A DNA stretch of 64,000 nt from assembly GCA_902702965.1 (NCBI GenBank), contig CACRXP010000014.1:2366005-2430004 (forward strand). The letters are read 5' to 3'. This DNA is from Spirometra erinaceieuropaei (lineage: Eukaryota > Platyhelminthes > Cestoda > Diphyllobothriidea > Diphyllobothriidae). A program made the translations under genes and the position numbers. Below are positions 34,475 to 46,382 of the stretch, piece after piece (position 1 is the stretch's first letter; the number at the start of each line of letters is the position of its first letter). The notes under the pieces are model-generated. The model was not told the origin of the DNA. It saw nothing but the letters and a program-made list of their open reading frames with translations, and searched no databases.

Positions 34475-35567
34475 GTGACGGTGGTGGTGACTAGTGACTA
34501 CTCCTCCGCCTTCAGTACCCTCCCGTGTCCTCTTCTCCTTACCAAAACGCCTCATGCAGTTCTCCAGACTGGGTTGTCTCTTGTCTTGGCGACTATTTTA
34601 CTTCCCGCGCTCAATGTATCCAATAAGGCAAGCAGAAATCTGCAGTCCTTCCCAATGACTGTGGATTTCTCCAAGGTTCCATTTTATCCCCTAACCTCGT
34701 CTCCCTCCACACTGATGATCTAAGATCACCAAACGATTGTCTATTAGTTAAGTATGCCGACAATGTGGTTGTTGGACATGCTCTCAAAAATAGGACACAT
34801 TTCCAATCTCTGAAGGATGGCCTTGACCATGTCACAGTACGGTCGCAGGAAAATGGTCTCCTAATAAACAATCGAAAATCAGTTCAGTGTATTATCCGAC
34901 TGCGGCTCTCTCCTAGTCCTCTCACCAAATCCTTCATTTTCGCTCCATATCGAGTCCCTTTTCGCCAAAGTTCGTAAACATCTTTATTACATTCGTCATT
35001 TACGTTCTTACCACACAGTCCAACCATTAATCTGACGATTCACAGATACCTCTATTCTTCCACTTATTCCATATTGCTGTCCTGTCGTTTTTCCTTCTTT
35101 GCTCACAAAAGATCTGGTCGTTTTAAGACGAGTCATTCGAATACTGTCCTCTCCCGCAGGGTTTTTTTTATATCATTTTAGCCGATTTTACCCTATAACG
35201 ACATTTCAAAACAGTCGAGCAATTTGCTGGTCGAATTCTGGATGACGTTGCCCATCTCGTGTATTCTCATTTAATCTCTGCGAAGTTATCTCGTCCCATG
35301 CGCCGTGGCTTTCGACTTATCTCCTGTCGCACATCGGCATATCAACATTTAATACTGCCATTGCTGGCGCGCTATCTTACGTAAGAAGAGACAGAAATAC
35401 AGAAGCTAAGACTCGAACTGTCCCCATAATAGTCGTTCTTTTTGTGTAAAACTTTTTGACTTTTGAGTAATTTATTAACTTATCATGTGTCCGCAGTGAA
35501 TGCAGCCAATTTCTTCTGAAAATTTTTCATTAGTACTTCCGAAATAAAGATAAATCCCCTCTCTCAC
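34475..35567 (+). mobile_element. Non-LTR retrotransposon, 5'-truncated copy
   Basis: It starts within the RT palm (DYSSAFNTVPR-like text across frameshifts). It contains KYADNVVVGHA at about 34,750, where the catalytic YADD box is changed to YADN. It runs through the same C-terminal region as the copy at 14.2 kb, to GAAGAGACAGAAATACAGAA and the shared 3' UTR, ending in CCCCTCTCTC. Multiple frameshifts make it dead. Confidence 0.75.
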
Positions 35568-35749
35568 GCCCTCTTAGTTAACCAGCAGACTTGACCAGAT
35601 ATTTATGAGGGCTAAACCGAGCACATATGCACATATATATTTTAGGAGTCCCACACGGTAGTTCCTTAATAGCTTAAAAAGCATGATTTGTCTTATATGG
35701 ATAATGCACAGCTTGTAATTTCGACATCTTGAGCTCAAGTTCAAAAAAG

Positions 35750-36168
35750 GTCGGGTCCAAAAGTACTCGGAAAGTGAAAGAGACTTTTTAAAACCTAAGA
35801 AGGTGTAATTTGCTGCTAAATGCGTATAATAACGAGTACTCCTGTAGATGCTTTCTTTTCAAGGGCGTCGAGAACCAGTGAAAAACATCATAAGACCTAA
35901 GTGTTCATTTTCTATATCGAAGCGTGGATTTATATGCTGCCGGAAGGAAGCGGACATGAAGAGCGATGGAGAAATCTCCTACTACTTAAGTAGCCATCTG
36001 TCATCAAGCGGGTTTTTTCAGGCGGCCCAAGAGAAGTACACCCAAAGGCCAACATCCTGACAAGTCTGGTATATTTTGGGATCACTCTACACGATAACCA
36101 ATATAACGACCCTAAGTAGTCTTTTCTTTTCGAAAATACAGGCTAGAATTTCGGCTAACATCTGACTG
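35750..36168. mobile_element. Decayed foldback element
   Basis: Family blocks CTACTACTTAAGTAGCCATC, GCCAACATCCTGACAAGTC and TCTTTTCGAAAATACAGG lead to an ...CTG|TA end at 36,168. The left boundary is unclear. A further right-arm scrap lies at 36,430-36,620 (ACGAATATTTTTATGCG, CCACTTAAGTAGTCG). Confidence 0.5.
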
Positions 36169-36634
36169 TAATTTCCGTCATCAGCTAGGGTAAATCTATC
36201 TGAAGCCTCTACTCCAGTCCATTCTTCCCTGAACATCTTGGTCAAACAACCTACAACTTGAAACATCGGTCACTGACTTGCCGTCTCTGACCGTGGCTTT
36301 CAAAGTCGGAGGAAGAGGGATTTGGTGTTCTATAGTCTGACCTGATTTTTAGATATTGATGGACATCCTCGTTTTGCCTTGCAGCTCCGAGCCTAGAGCC
36401 CGCGCAGACAGTCGCAGCAACTGAAAAATATAATGGCACATAAACTCCTGGAATCAGATTTAATCTGCTACCAAATGAGCAAATGAACGAATATTTTTAT
36501 GCGTTTTTTATAAAAGATAGTGAAGATTATAAGGGCATCGATAATCGGTGTGAAAAAACCATGCCACTTAAGTAGTCGTTTTTAGAGAAGATAATTTTCA
36601 GTAGGTCGAAAAAAAGCCTGTTCAGGAATACCAC

Positions 36635-36722
36635 CAATGACAAGAGAGACACTGGTATAGCCATTTCTGGCTTATAAGTCGCCGTCAGTCATGCTGAAAA
36701 AATATGGAACTCGAAACCGCGT
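36635..36722 (-). mobile_element. SINE1 fragment
   Basis: The body block on the minus strand (TGGCTTATAAGTCGCCGTCA inverse, GGCATTTCT-like) survives. The tRNA head is not readable. Confidence 0.5.
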
Positions 36723-37086
36723 TCTTTGGTCATCGGGCGTCACCAGTTGAGAATAGGTGCTCAACTAAATTTTCGACGCTCTTCCCAAGCACCTCACGCT
36801 CTCTGTGAGTCAGAAGGAAGGCAATATCTCATAATTCACATGGTTTTCGGGCATGGCTGTAGTAGCTGATACGTAAAGCTGCAGATGCCGATAAAGGACA
36901 TCGATGGATTGAGTCGGTTTCCCACAGCAAGATTTTTCTCAAGGATGATAAAATTATCAACTACTCCTACTTTGCCCCAGCTGAAAAATCATCTCGCTTT
37001 TTGGTAATCTCAAGCGACCGAACACATACAGTAGGTGAGCTAACTCATGAAATGTCAAGCGAAATTCCGAAATGCATTTTCTTTTC

Positions 37087-37873
37087 GGTAACAATCGGGA
37101 GATGGCACCCAAAAAATCCCTTACCTAGAAATAATACCTCTAACAGTGGACTCAAACGCCTTCATGCTATATCAGTGGTTGCAGGCCCACTTTAACGCAT
37201 TACTTGGACTTTCCGCGACGGCCTAACATGGGCTGGCCGAAAGAACATCGCAGGAGGTCACATGGACGATGGTCGCTGTTACCCAACCTTCCCCATCGTT
37301 ACACACGTACGCGTGAATATACGGCATACATTCGCATTATGGCAGTTTATTACAAAACAAAATCACTTTTAAATAGGATGAGTCTGCACAACATAGGACA
37401 GGAACAGTTCCCAGGCATCTGTCAAAGACATGGCATTGAGGCCAAACCAAAGAAGATACTGTACTTCGTCTCTGTGGGCCCACACTGCTCGACCACATAC
37501 AGGGCCTCCCTCGTGGAGTTTCCTTTTCAGTCTACTCCAGTATGCCTCAATGGCATTGGTGTGCCGTCCGATGGTAGGGGCCTTGAAGTTCTTTGAGTGG
37601 TTAACAGAGAAGTGTAGATAACCTTCTAAGGGAAAACGATTATACGCCTTCCACTCGTCCGTTACCACCCAGCGTCCGGCGACTCATTTTGTAATAACGG
37701 GACGGAGAGCGAGCCAACTTTAAAAATTCACCTGTTCAAATGAGGCTTTCCGTCGGCTAATATCGTACATCCCGACCAGTCACCACCCATAAAACCCCTA
37801 TTACCACCTGTCCCATAAGACAGGCTGCTTTGGTTAGGCGGATTTTTTTGGGTGCCATCTCCCGATTGTTACC
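37087..37873 (-). mobile_element. Merlin-superfamily DNA transposon, internally deleted, with 8-bp TSD
   Basis: The terminal inverted repeats start GGTAACAATCGGGAGATGGC and extend about 30 bp (CACCCAAAAAA). The flanks are TTCTTTTC (37,079-37,086) and TTCGTTTC (37,874-37,881), a 7/8 target duplication. The host foldback arm normally has a single TTCGTTTC here. At 787 bp it is too short for a full transposase. The segment 37,735-37,845 resembles the internal module of the family E MITEs. Confidence 0.85.
37369..37698 (-). pseudogene. Merlin/ISXO2-like transposase, C-terminal remnant
   Basis: The frame reads GRWVVTDEWKAYNRFPLEGY, then LHFSVNHSKNF, then GRHTNAIEAYWSRLKRKLHE and a downstream AHRDEVQYLLWF. 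TDEW.AY (second catalytic Asp), VNHS.NF and HTN.IE..W (catalytic Glu) are signatures of the DDE transposase shared by IS1016/ISXO2 insertion sequences and eukaryotic Merlin elements. The N-terminal zinc-ribbon-like part and first Asp are absent, and a stop lies just upstream. It is not functional. Confidence 0.85.
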
Positions 37874-38817
37874 TTCGTTTCGAAAAGATTAATTAAGTAG
37901 GGTTGTAAAACTGGTCCGCCTGCAATATAATTCTATAATATTTCAGTTACCGCAGGGTGCCGGCTTTCGAATGAACTTCCCTCCCGCTTCATGCAAAAGT
38001 GACACCCTGTAAAAAACGACTACTTAAGTAGCATGAATCCTTCTCATTGATTTTCGATACCCTTAAATTTCCAATTATATTCCATGGAAAACATGGATAA
38101 AGTGTTCATTCTTTTGCTCATTCGATAGAAAATTACGTCTTCTTCCAATTTTATACTTGAAGGAAGGACATTATTCAGTTTTAAAAAGTTTCTGATTGTG
38201 GGACTTTTAGATACCATGAAATGGCCGTTCATAAATCGTCGTGTCTCTGCATTTACCAATGCGGCTTGCAAAGTTAACAATATGGATCAAGTCCACTGCT
38301 AAATTTTATGAACCCTATATGGTCCCCCTTTACTACCGTAGAGAAATATGTGGTTTTCCGTACGCGGAAAATATACGGTTTGTAGTTTGGAAACCCCGAA
38401 TCCAAGTGTAACGGTAGAGCGGGTTCAAAATTATTCGGGAGTGGGGAAAGTTTTTGATAACCGAATAATACCCTTCCGTCAAGTATAACATCGGAAAAAG
38501 ACGTAATTTTCTACCGAATGAGCAAAAGAATGAATATTTTATTCGTGTTTTCCACAAAATATAATTGGAAATTTAAGGACATTGAAAATCACTAAGAAGG
38601 ATTCATGTTACTTAAGTAGTCGTTTTTTGCAAAGTATGGGTTTTGCGTGCAGCCGGAAGAAAGCTCATTCGAAAACCGGCATCCTGGCTTAACTGATTTA
38701 GTATAGAATTATGTTGTAGGCTGAGTAGTTTTACAACTCTACTTAATCAATCTTTTCGAAACGAAAACACATTTCAGAAGTTCAGTTGAAATTTCATGAG
38801 TTAGCCCACCTACGGTA

Positions 38818-39360
38818 TCTCTTTAGTTATGCCAGTTTTACCTCTCTTGACTTGCTGAGCTGCTCAAATTCTACGTAACCATGTACTTTTCTCTGTCCTG
38901 TTTGTTATCAAAAGATGTCAGATATTCGCTTCGTCAAGCAGGCTTTCGAAGCACTCCCTCTCCCCAGAGAGGCCGACTTCACGCCTGGAGTTGGCTGTTT
39001 GTAAGGCGGCAGATGTAGGCACTTTTAACTGACTCGGGAATGTGCATGCGCAACGCACTTTCAGTGGGTGCAACACGTGCACATTGGCGTGACAGCTCCA
39101 TGGCGCGTTGCATGATCTAGTCTGACGTTTTGCGTCAGAAGTCGATCACATCTCTATGTCGGTGCCACATCGGCGTGCTAGCGGTAAACTGGAGGACAGT
39201 TTACTGTCTTAGCTGACTGAGGGGCTTCCTTCTGCTGAAACCTACTTGAGCTACATGAATCTACCAAAGGGCCTTGCTAGTTTTAAACGTTTCCCTAATA
39301 GACAGCTTAGAGATTCCAAAACAGAGTGCTTAGCCAAATCATGCTGTAACAAAGGACAGC
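38818..39360. other. No recognised gene
   Basis: I see no supported feature before the large palindrome begins. Confidence 0.4.
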
Positions 39361-40112
39361 GGAGTTATTCGACTGGGGACTCACTGGCGACCCACTGGTA
39401 TGCCAAGCTCTCGGCAGCTGTATCGTGCAGCGTTAGAATATCACGAAACATGCGTCTGGGTGGATAGTTAGTACTTGCGTTCTTAGTAGGGCTAATCATG
39501 TAAATTGGGCGTCAAATACTGCACGTAGCATTTGTGCAGTACTAAAATGGGCCTTCAGAAGATGGGGAGGGTATTTATGGTATGGTAGGAAATTAGACAA
39601 CATGCGACTGTATGTTCCCACTCGAGACCCGAATATCAAGCAACGGTCATTTTCGAACGGTTGTCCCTCAGCAAACACCTTGAAAGTTTCTTTTCTTTTC
39701 ACGTCAAGCTCTAACAGGAGGCTATCACTAACAGTTAGCACTGTTCCGGGAGTTCTAGATTTCACATCTTTAGAGATAAACGTTGGAAAAATACGCAATG
39801 TTCCCAGGAGCCTAGATGAAGGTGGTGAAAGGTTTTACAATTCTAGCGACACTTGTGTAGGGCTCTTCATGTGAGTGTAAAATCGACATGCCGGTCAACT
39901 GAATTTTCATTAGAATCTGAAAAGTCAGACATTCCAAGTACTGTTTTGTTCCCAGGCTGAGCAATAATCTTCAACGCACATACCTAGTGTTGACAGAACT
40001 TTTCTGATAGAAGAACGCTTTCGCAACCTGACTTCGAAAACTTGGAACATGTTACGCGCTCCTAAAGCGTATAAATTACCCATTGGGCATTATATTTGAA
40101 AATACCTCCATA

Positions 40113-40293
40113 CCTCTCTTCATCTGCCTGTGAGGTGACTCTATCGACATCGAAATTTTGATGCGCACTGAATTATCCTTCGAAATTGGCTAATAATCTC
40201 AGGTGATCTGCGGGTGGTAAAGTATGCCGATGCTCATGCGGCATGCGAAAATTCAGATTTTCACAGTCGTAAATTGGAATATTCCTTTCTAAT
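40113..40293 (+). repeat. Direct repeat partner 1 of 41,380-41,558
   Basis: Shared blocks are GTGAGGTGACTCTATCGACA, GGCTAATAATCTCAG, GGTGGTAAAGTATGCCGATG and CTCATGCGGCAT. One copy is inside the palindrome loop, the other directly outside its right end. Confidence 0.75.
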
Positions 40294-40835
40294 TGTGGGA
40301 CTTTTAAATATCATGAAATGACCGTTCATAAATCGTCATGTCTCTGCATTAAGCAATGCGGCTTGCAAAGTTAACAATATGGATCAAATCCACTGCTAAA
40401 TTTTATGAACCCTATATGGTCCCCCTTTATTACCGTAGAGAAATATGTGGTTTTCTGTACGCGGAAAATATATGGTTCAAAATTATTCGGGAATGGGGAA
40501 ATTTTTTGAAAACCGAATAATACCCTTCCTTTAAGTATAAGATTGGAAAAAGACGCAATTGTCTACCGAATAAGCAAAAGCATGAATATTTTAATTCCAC
40601 GAAATATAATTGGACGTTTAGGGACATTGAAAATCAATAAGGAGAATTCATGTTACTAAAGTAGTCGTTTCTTGCAAAGTATGGTTTTTGCGTGCAGTCG
40701 GAAGGAAGTTCATTCGAAAGCCGGCATCCTGGCTTAACTGAATCAGTATAGAATTATGTTGTAGGCTGAGTAGTTTTACAACTCTACTTAATTAATATTT
40801 TTGAAACGAAAACGCATTTCGGAAATCCAGTTGAC
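40291..40835. mobile_element. Foldback element family B, right-half fragment
   Basis: From TAATTGTGGGACTTTTAAAT through GGATCAAATCCACTGC to the arm end GAAAACGCATTTCGGAAATC it aligns with family B copy 3. The outermost terminus (GAGTTAGCCCACC) is missing, replaced by the palindrome arm. Confidence 0.7.
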
Positions 40836-41379
40836 CGGCGTGTCGATTTTGCACTCACATGTAGAGCCCCACACAACTGTCGCCAGAATTGTAAAACCTG
40901 TCGCTACCTTCATCTAGGCTCCTGGGAACATTGCCTACTTTTCCAACGTTTATCTCTAAAGATGGACTTCTGCGAAATCTAGAACTCCCGGAACAATGCT
41001 AACTGTTAGTGACAGCCTCCTGTTAGAGCTTGACGTGAAAAGACAAGAAACTTTCAAGATGTTTGCTGAGGTACAACTGTTCGAAAATGATCTCTGCTTG
41101 ATATTCGGGTCTCGAGTGGGAACATACAGTCGCATATTGGCTAATTTCTTACCATACCTTAAATCCCCTCCCTATCTTCTGAAGGCCCATTTTAGTACTG
41201 CACAAATGCTACGTGCAGTATTTGACGCCCAATTTACATGATTAGCCCTATTAAGAACGCAAGTACTAACTATCCGCCCAGACGCATGTTTCGCGATATT
41301 CTGTCGTTGCACGACACAGCTGCTGAGAGCTTGGCATACCAGTGGGTCGCCAGTGAGTCCCCAGTCGAATAACTCCACC

Positions 41380-41558
41380 GTCCTTCATCTGGCTGTGAGG
41401 TGACTCTATCGACATCGAACTTTTGACGCATTCCGAATTATCATTTGAAATTGGCTAATAATCTCAGGGTATCCGATGGGTGGTAAAGTTTGCCGATGCT
41501 CATGCGGCATACGAAAAGTCAGATTTGCATCGTCGTAAATTAGAATATTCCTCTCCTT
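41380..41558 (+). repeat. Direct repeat partner 2
   Basis: It matches 40,113-40,293 in the same orientation and begins four bases beyond the palindrome's right end. Confidence 0.75.
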
Positions 41559-43309
41559 CAAATGCTAATTTTCGGGATGGGTCAGTTCCTTTCAGCTGGA
41601 ATACAGGGAAGGGAATTTTCGTGCATCGTTTAGACTGACTACTGTTGAGTCGATGCAGGTAGGGAAGTCAAAGAGAGAAATAGACAACACACAAGTAGTG
41701 AGTGTATCCTACGTTTAGCATACTTCGCTGGGAAGATTCCCAAATCTGTGACACATGCCAGCTGACACATTTTTGTCTATTCTCCAGCACTTGCCTCGTG
41801 CACTGGGTCTTAAGATGACAGCGAGACACAATTGACGGGCGTTCTTTCGCTATCCCCGTACGGGGGTGTGTTAATTAGGTTTCTGAGGGTACAACACCAA
41901 TATGCACCACAGAGTATCCAACCGTCTGCATGGAAACTGAGGTTTAAAAATTAAGCACACTAATATACTTAGATGCGGCACCCACGTGAACACATCTGCT
42001 TTCCAATCCAAACCGCCTCATTTCATAAAAACCTCCAAGACAGCGAGTGAACTCCTGACACTACACATGGCGGAAGTATTAATGACACCTGGTCGGAGGT
42101 TGTTTGTCTGAAAACAGCGCGTTTAGAGAAGTAAAAAGTCAGACCTGCGTGGATGAGCTTACAAGATCAAGCAGGCATGAAAAGAGCGTGCGCGAAATGC
42201 ATGTAGTGCAGTGTGTTTCGCAAAAAACATTTTGTCCTCTTAGCGGGCTTCTGTCCTACTTAAAATTCACCCAGACTGACTTTTTGTATAGTTAAAGCCT
42301 TTGAAACCGGCAGCCTGCCTTGGAGGCCGAGGGTGGAGTTAAAACCAGGAGCGGTTCCAGTGGACAGACGGTACATAAGTTATGCGTCGAATCCGACGAA
42401 ACGCCGACCAACAGTCCCCTGCTTTCGGGCGAAACCTGCGGCTTAATCGCGGCTGTAGAAGTAATTAGCACGAAGTGTAGCCACGGGTCCGTTCAAACGT
42501 GCAGTGTGTCGCCCTTCATTCAGGCAGTTTCCCAGTCGTAGAGGAAAATCAAACTCTTGAAACAGTCCTGGTTGAGTGGTTTACATGCTTCATTTGATAA
42601 CGTCGCCTAAATGTGATTAATTATATATCCTGGAATGGTTGCTCAAATATTAATTTCTTAGAATTCCTTTCTGATGAGACCCACCCTTTTGCACCCAGAT
42701 GGAGCTTGAGTTTGCTCTAAGGAGGCTAATTAATTCGCGTACAGTCTGAAACTTTCTGTCCATTTTTTACTTACTTTGATTTTCCTTAACTGAGCACTGT
42801 GCATTTGCCCTACAGAAAATTTCTGCATGTCATAGAGTCCTTACAGAAGGCTCTTTTGATGCTCACATAATACTATCTTAGATAACGATTATGGTACAGA
42901 AATTGTAAATAGCATAAGCAGGCATGCCGATGTTAGGTCATTCAAATAATCATAGAGTTTCTAAGAATTCCCAAAACTACGACTTCATTTAAATCGAAGG
43001 AAACCCTGTCTTTAGGGAAAAAGCTCCGAGGAAGACGGCAGTTCCTGCAATAGGAATTTTGAAAAGATTTTTGTTTATTCCTTCTTGGAAACGGGATTGA
43101 ATTTGTGCAAGCATCTAAGATGGACCGAAAGACCATCCATAATTAAGACCTATTTTGTCCCTAGTATGGATTGCCCAGATGCCTGAAAAGAGGCCCAATT
43201 GATGATAAGTATGATGCTGTGTAGGAATCAGCTTGAAATTACGGTGCACAGCAATTAATAGTTGCACCCCACCGATGTTAATATTCCCGATCGAAACCGA
43301 CAAGATAAC
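41559..43309. other. No recognised gene
   Basis: Short frames only, with no motif. Nothing is supported. Confidence 0.4.
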
Positions 43310-43421
43310 GAGCTCGTGGCTCAGTGGTTAGGGCAGTGGACTTCTAATCAACAGATCGTAAGTTCGAGTCTCGGGCGATTCACACCTCGGGGTTGGCTAT
43401 GGCTGGCTGACGACGGCTAAT
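43310..43421 (+). mobile_element. SINE1 head (tRNA-Arg(UCU)-like)
   Basis: GAGCTCGTGGCTCAGTGGTT and AGTTCGAGTCTCGGGC are good A- and B-boxes. GTGGACTTCTAATCAAC forms an anticodon arm with loop CTTCTAA and anticodon UCU. The acceptor ends no longer pair, and the SINE1 body (GGGTTGGCTATGGCTGGCTG) follows at once, so it is a SINE 5' part and not a tRNA gene. Confidence 0.7.
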
Positions 43422-43732
43422 TTGGTTGGCAGCCTATTTTTAAGGTCAAAATTTCGTCTGAAAGCATGTCTAGCCGATTTTGCACGCGTTTTGGCTCGTG
43501 CTGAATGAGCCGTCTATAGTCGCCAGTGCGACATGACGGTTCCCAGCGCATAACGGCACGAGCCGTCAGGTCAGCCGCGTTTTAACTAGGGCATAACACT
43601 GCTAACAGTGAGTGTTTCAATGACAGACGCTCGAGCACTTTTACACACATACTTTTTCCACCCCCTTGGATGGGATGATCGTCAGAGCTAAGTTTGTTGG
43701 GGCTACTAAGGCTATGTTGACTGCCAAACTTA

Positions 43733-44191
43733 CAGCCACTGACCGAGCTCATGAGGTCTTAATCTAAATTCTGAGGTGAGTTTTCGATTAGGTAGGATTA
43801 CTTAAGTGGAGTTGTAATACTGATTATCGGACAGGATATACCGAAGGTATTTCAGACACGTCAGAATATTGGCTTTTGAATGCATTTCCTTTAAGTCGCC
43901 TGCAAAAACCGCACCCGAAAATAAACGACTACTTAAGCAGTATGAATTTTCCCCACCGATTTTGGATGCTCACATAAATTCAAGTGTGATTTATAGGAAA
44001 TATGCACAAACATGTTCATTTGGTAGCACGGTACTTCGACAAATCTTTCTACGCAAGGGAAGGGTACCCTTCGGTTTTAGGAAGTTTTTCAATTCCTGAA
44101 TAATGTTGAGTTCAGCCTGCAGTTGCACTTAAGCTAAGGGTTTCGAAATTCCATCTCAGAATTTCGACCAAAATTTCACGAGATCGGACTG
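43733..44191. mobile_element. Foldback element family A, internally deleted (459 bp)
   Basis: It is bounded by TA|CAGCCACTGACCGAGCTC and ...GAGATCGGACTG|TA. The left arm is nearly complete, while most of the right arm is missing: only the last 60 bp or so pair with the left terminus. Confidence 0.65.
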
Positions 44192-44499
44192 TATGTTGCT
44201 TGCGAATCTACTACTGACATACAATTAGTAGGAGGCGCCGCATCCCGCATCACGTCCGGCGTAAGTGCTGATACCAGTACATTGTGCTTCTTAAAATGCA
44301 ATTTGTGCCAAATTTGGCTACGTAAACTCCGATTATACGTTTCTCAACGTTGAATCTTCACAGTTGCTATTGTTGTAATTGCATGTCACTGATAAAGATG
44401 GCTTAATCCCACGTTCTAGCAAGGTTAACTTATTAGCTGCATATTAAAATACCTCAGCAGATACCCCATCAGAGTAGAGCGCGAGAATGCGGACCCCGT

Positions 44500-44630
44500 A
44501 CTGCGGACGGCCTGCTAAATTTCAGGGGAGTTATGGTTGCGAAGGTTAACAGTGGGGATGGGGTTAGGGGGATTATTGTTGGGAATAGGGTTTGGGTCAA
44601 AGTTAGGACGCGGGGATAGGTATGTGGTGA
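44500..44630. repeat. Degenerate TTAGGG-like block T4
   Basis: GGGGTTAGGGGG and GGGAATAGGGTTTGGGTC-type units are followed by AAAGTTAGGACGCGGGGATA, the flank seen next to T5. It abuts repeat H. Confidence 0.55.
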
Positions 44631-44631
44631 G

Positions 44632-44884
44632 GTACCGGACTAATTTACCTTTGACAATTTAGTTCCGTTTTCTTTGCCCGGATTGCTTGTTTGAATGTGA
44701 CGAAAAACAACACACTTGTACAACCCGCCTTGCTGTCGCGCTGTGTTGACTGGTTATTTAGCGTTCAGAATCTCTATATTATTCACTGCTCAGGTTTTCT
44801 TGTTGCCTTTAAGGCTAGGGGCTCGTGAGATATAACTCGTTAGTTCGTGATAACATTACTATCCTCGTCAGGTGTTCCCCTGAC
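44632..44884 (-). repeat. Repeat H, copy 2
   Basis: It aligns with 5,765-6,022 (GAGGTACCGGACTAA, CTTTGACAAT, ATTGCTTGTTTGAA, GGGGCTCGTGAGATATAA). The hammerhead-like end of copy 1 is absent here; the telomere-like block sits in its place. Confidence 0.55.
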
Positions 44885-44940
44885 GGAAACATTAACCAAC
44901 AAGGACAATGGCGGACACAGAGTAGGACGTAGCGTTTATG

Positions 44941-45842
44941 CAGTGAGTGACCTATCTCATGAAATGTTGGCTGAAATTCTGAAATGCGTTTTCGATTAGG
45001 GAAGGATTACTTAAGCGCGGTTGCAAAACTGATTCACTTGGGACATAATTCTACAATATTTCGATTTCGGCAAGACGTCAGGTTTTCAATGCACTGCTTT
45101 TAAATCTCCCGTAGAAACCGTATTCGGTAAGAAGTGACTACTTAAGTAGCATGCACTTTTCGCACTGATTTTTGATGGTCTTGCAAATTCAAATATATTT
45201 TACAGAAACCACGGACAAAATAGGCTTTCTTTCAGGCATTTGATAGATAATCACGTCGTCTTTATATTTTATGCTCGAAGAAGAGATATAATTAGGTTTT
45301 GGAAAAAAGTTTCTCATTATGAGATTTTTCAAGACCGTGGAATGCCCATTCATACAGCATAGTACCTGTCTGTTTGCCACTGCTCCTCATGAAATGCACA
45401 ACATTGTCCGCATCCATTGCAAACATTTATGTATCCTATATAGTATATTTTTAAAGGCATGAAGAATATTTGATTTTCCTTACAGGAAACACATGCACCT
45501 TGTGGACTGAAATCGCTAAGCGCTAATGCAACGGCCGATCAGGCTCCAAATTATTTGGGAATTAGAAAACTTTTTTAAAACTTAATTATACCCTTTTTTC
45601 GAGTATAAAATATAAAGACAATGTGATTCTCTGTCAAACGGCTGAAAGAAAGCATATGTTTGTTCGGGGTTTCTATAAGATATATTTGAATCTTCAAGAC
45701 CATCGAAAATCACTGTAAAAATATATGCTACTTATTTAGTCATTTTTTACCGAGTGCGGTTTCTACAGAAGATTAAAATGTAGAGATTTTAAAGGCTGAC
45801 ATCCTGCCAAGTCCGAAATATATTAGAGCTATGTTCCATGAT
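44941..45842. mobile_element. Foldback element family A, right terminus lost
   Basis: It starts CAGTGAGTGACCTATCTCAT (preceded by TG, not TA). The inverted right arm runs to CATCCTGCCAAGTCCGAAAT, then stops. A duplicated 19-bp unit (TGTTCCATGATAATGAA twice) lies at the break. Confidence 0.7.
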
Positions 45843-46371
45843 AATGAATGTTCCATGATAATGAATGTTCGACTGGAGCATGATGAGAGCACAAAATGGT
45901 CTTAGAAGGCCCTCTTTTCTGGCAATCAGGGTCTGACGGAGCTTTGTTCCCCGCCGCCAAATTTTGACTGCTGATTCTAACGCCAAAGTCACATAACCTG
46001 TGTGGGCTTTTGAAGTTAAGCCGCCATTTTTTGTTGCTCTCCATTCACGGGTGGATTTTTGAAACTGTGCACTACTCTGCCTACATCCCTTCGATAGAAC
46101 TGGTCTTTTTTACATCCCTTGTTTGTCTGGACTAAGAGTATGAGGCCATCTCTAAAGTACGCTAGCATCCTTTCGAAGGAAATTAAATCGAAATTTTCAC
46201 TGACGATTGCTCATGATGCAAACTGCTGCACTTTTTCGGCCAATAGGGCGTATTTGTGATTGCTCTGTGCTACCTTTATCACATTTGCATCAACAGAAGT
46301 GCATGCATAGAAAAAACACCGGTGTGGTTGGCAACTTGCACTCAAGCGTCAGCCGAAGAACAAACTGTCAA
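45843..46371. other. No recognised gene
   Basis: Sequence between a broken foldback element and a LINE. It may include LINE 5' sequence, which I cannot verify. Confidence 0.35.
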
Positions 46372-46382
46372 TTCCAGGCGTC

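Larger units (their letters stand above)
37029..38815. mobile_element. Foldback DNA transposon, family B, copy 3 (with nested insertion)
   Basis: It is bounded by TA|CAGTAGGTGAGCTAACTC and ...GCCCACCTACGG|TA. Removing the nested Merlin element (787 bp) and one 8-bp duplication leaves about 992 bp, equal to uninterrupted copies. The inserted DNA sits about 58 bp inside the left arm. Confidence 0.85.
39361..41376. repeat. 2.0-kb palindrome with 0.54-kb arms
   Basis: Left arm 39,361-39,901 and right arm 40,828-41,376 are inverse copies with high identity by eye. Paired landmarks are GAGTTATTCGACTGGGGACT / its inverse, and TGAGTGTAAAATCGACATG / CGTGTCGATTTTGCACTCA. Paired open frames (39496-39798 - and 40996-41241 +) are the same arm read twice. 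They differ mainly by amino-acid-changing substitutions, so I do not call a gene. The inner ends merge into foldback-element sequence (GTCAACTG). Confidence 0.8.

Noticed and set aside
39496..41241. Conserved gene pair encoding about 80-100 residues in the palindrome arms
   Set aside because: Differences between arms mostly change amino acids, and there is no recognisable domain, so it is best explained by DNA duplication.
43310..43381. Functional tRNA-Arg gene
   Set aside because: Acceptor ends do not pair and the SINE1 body follows directly.
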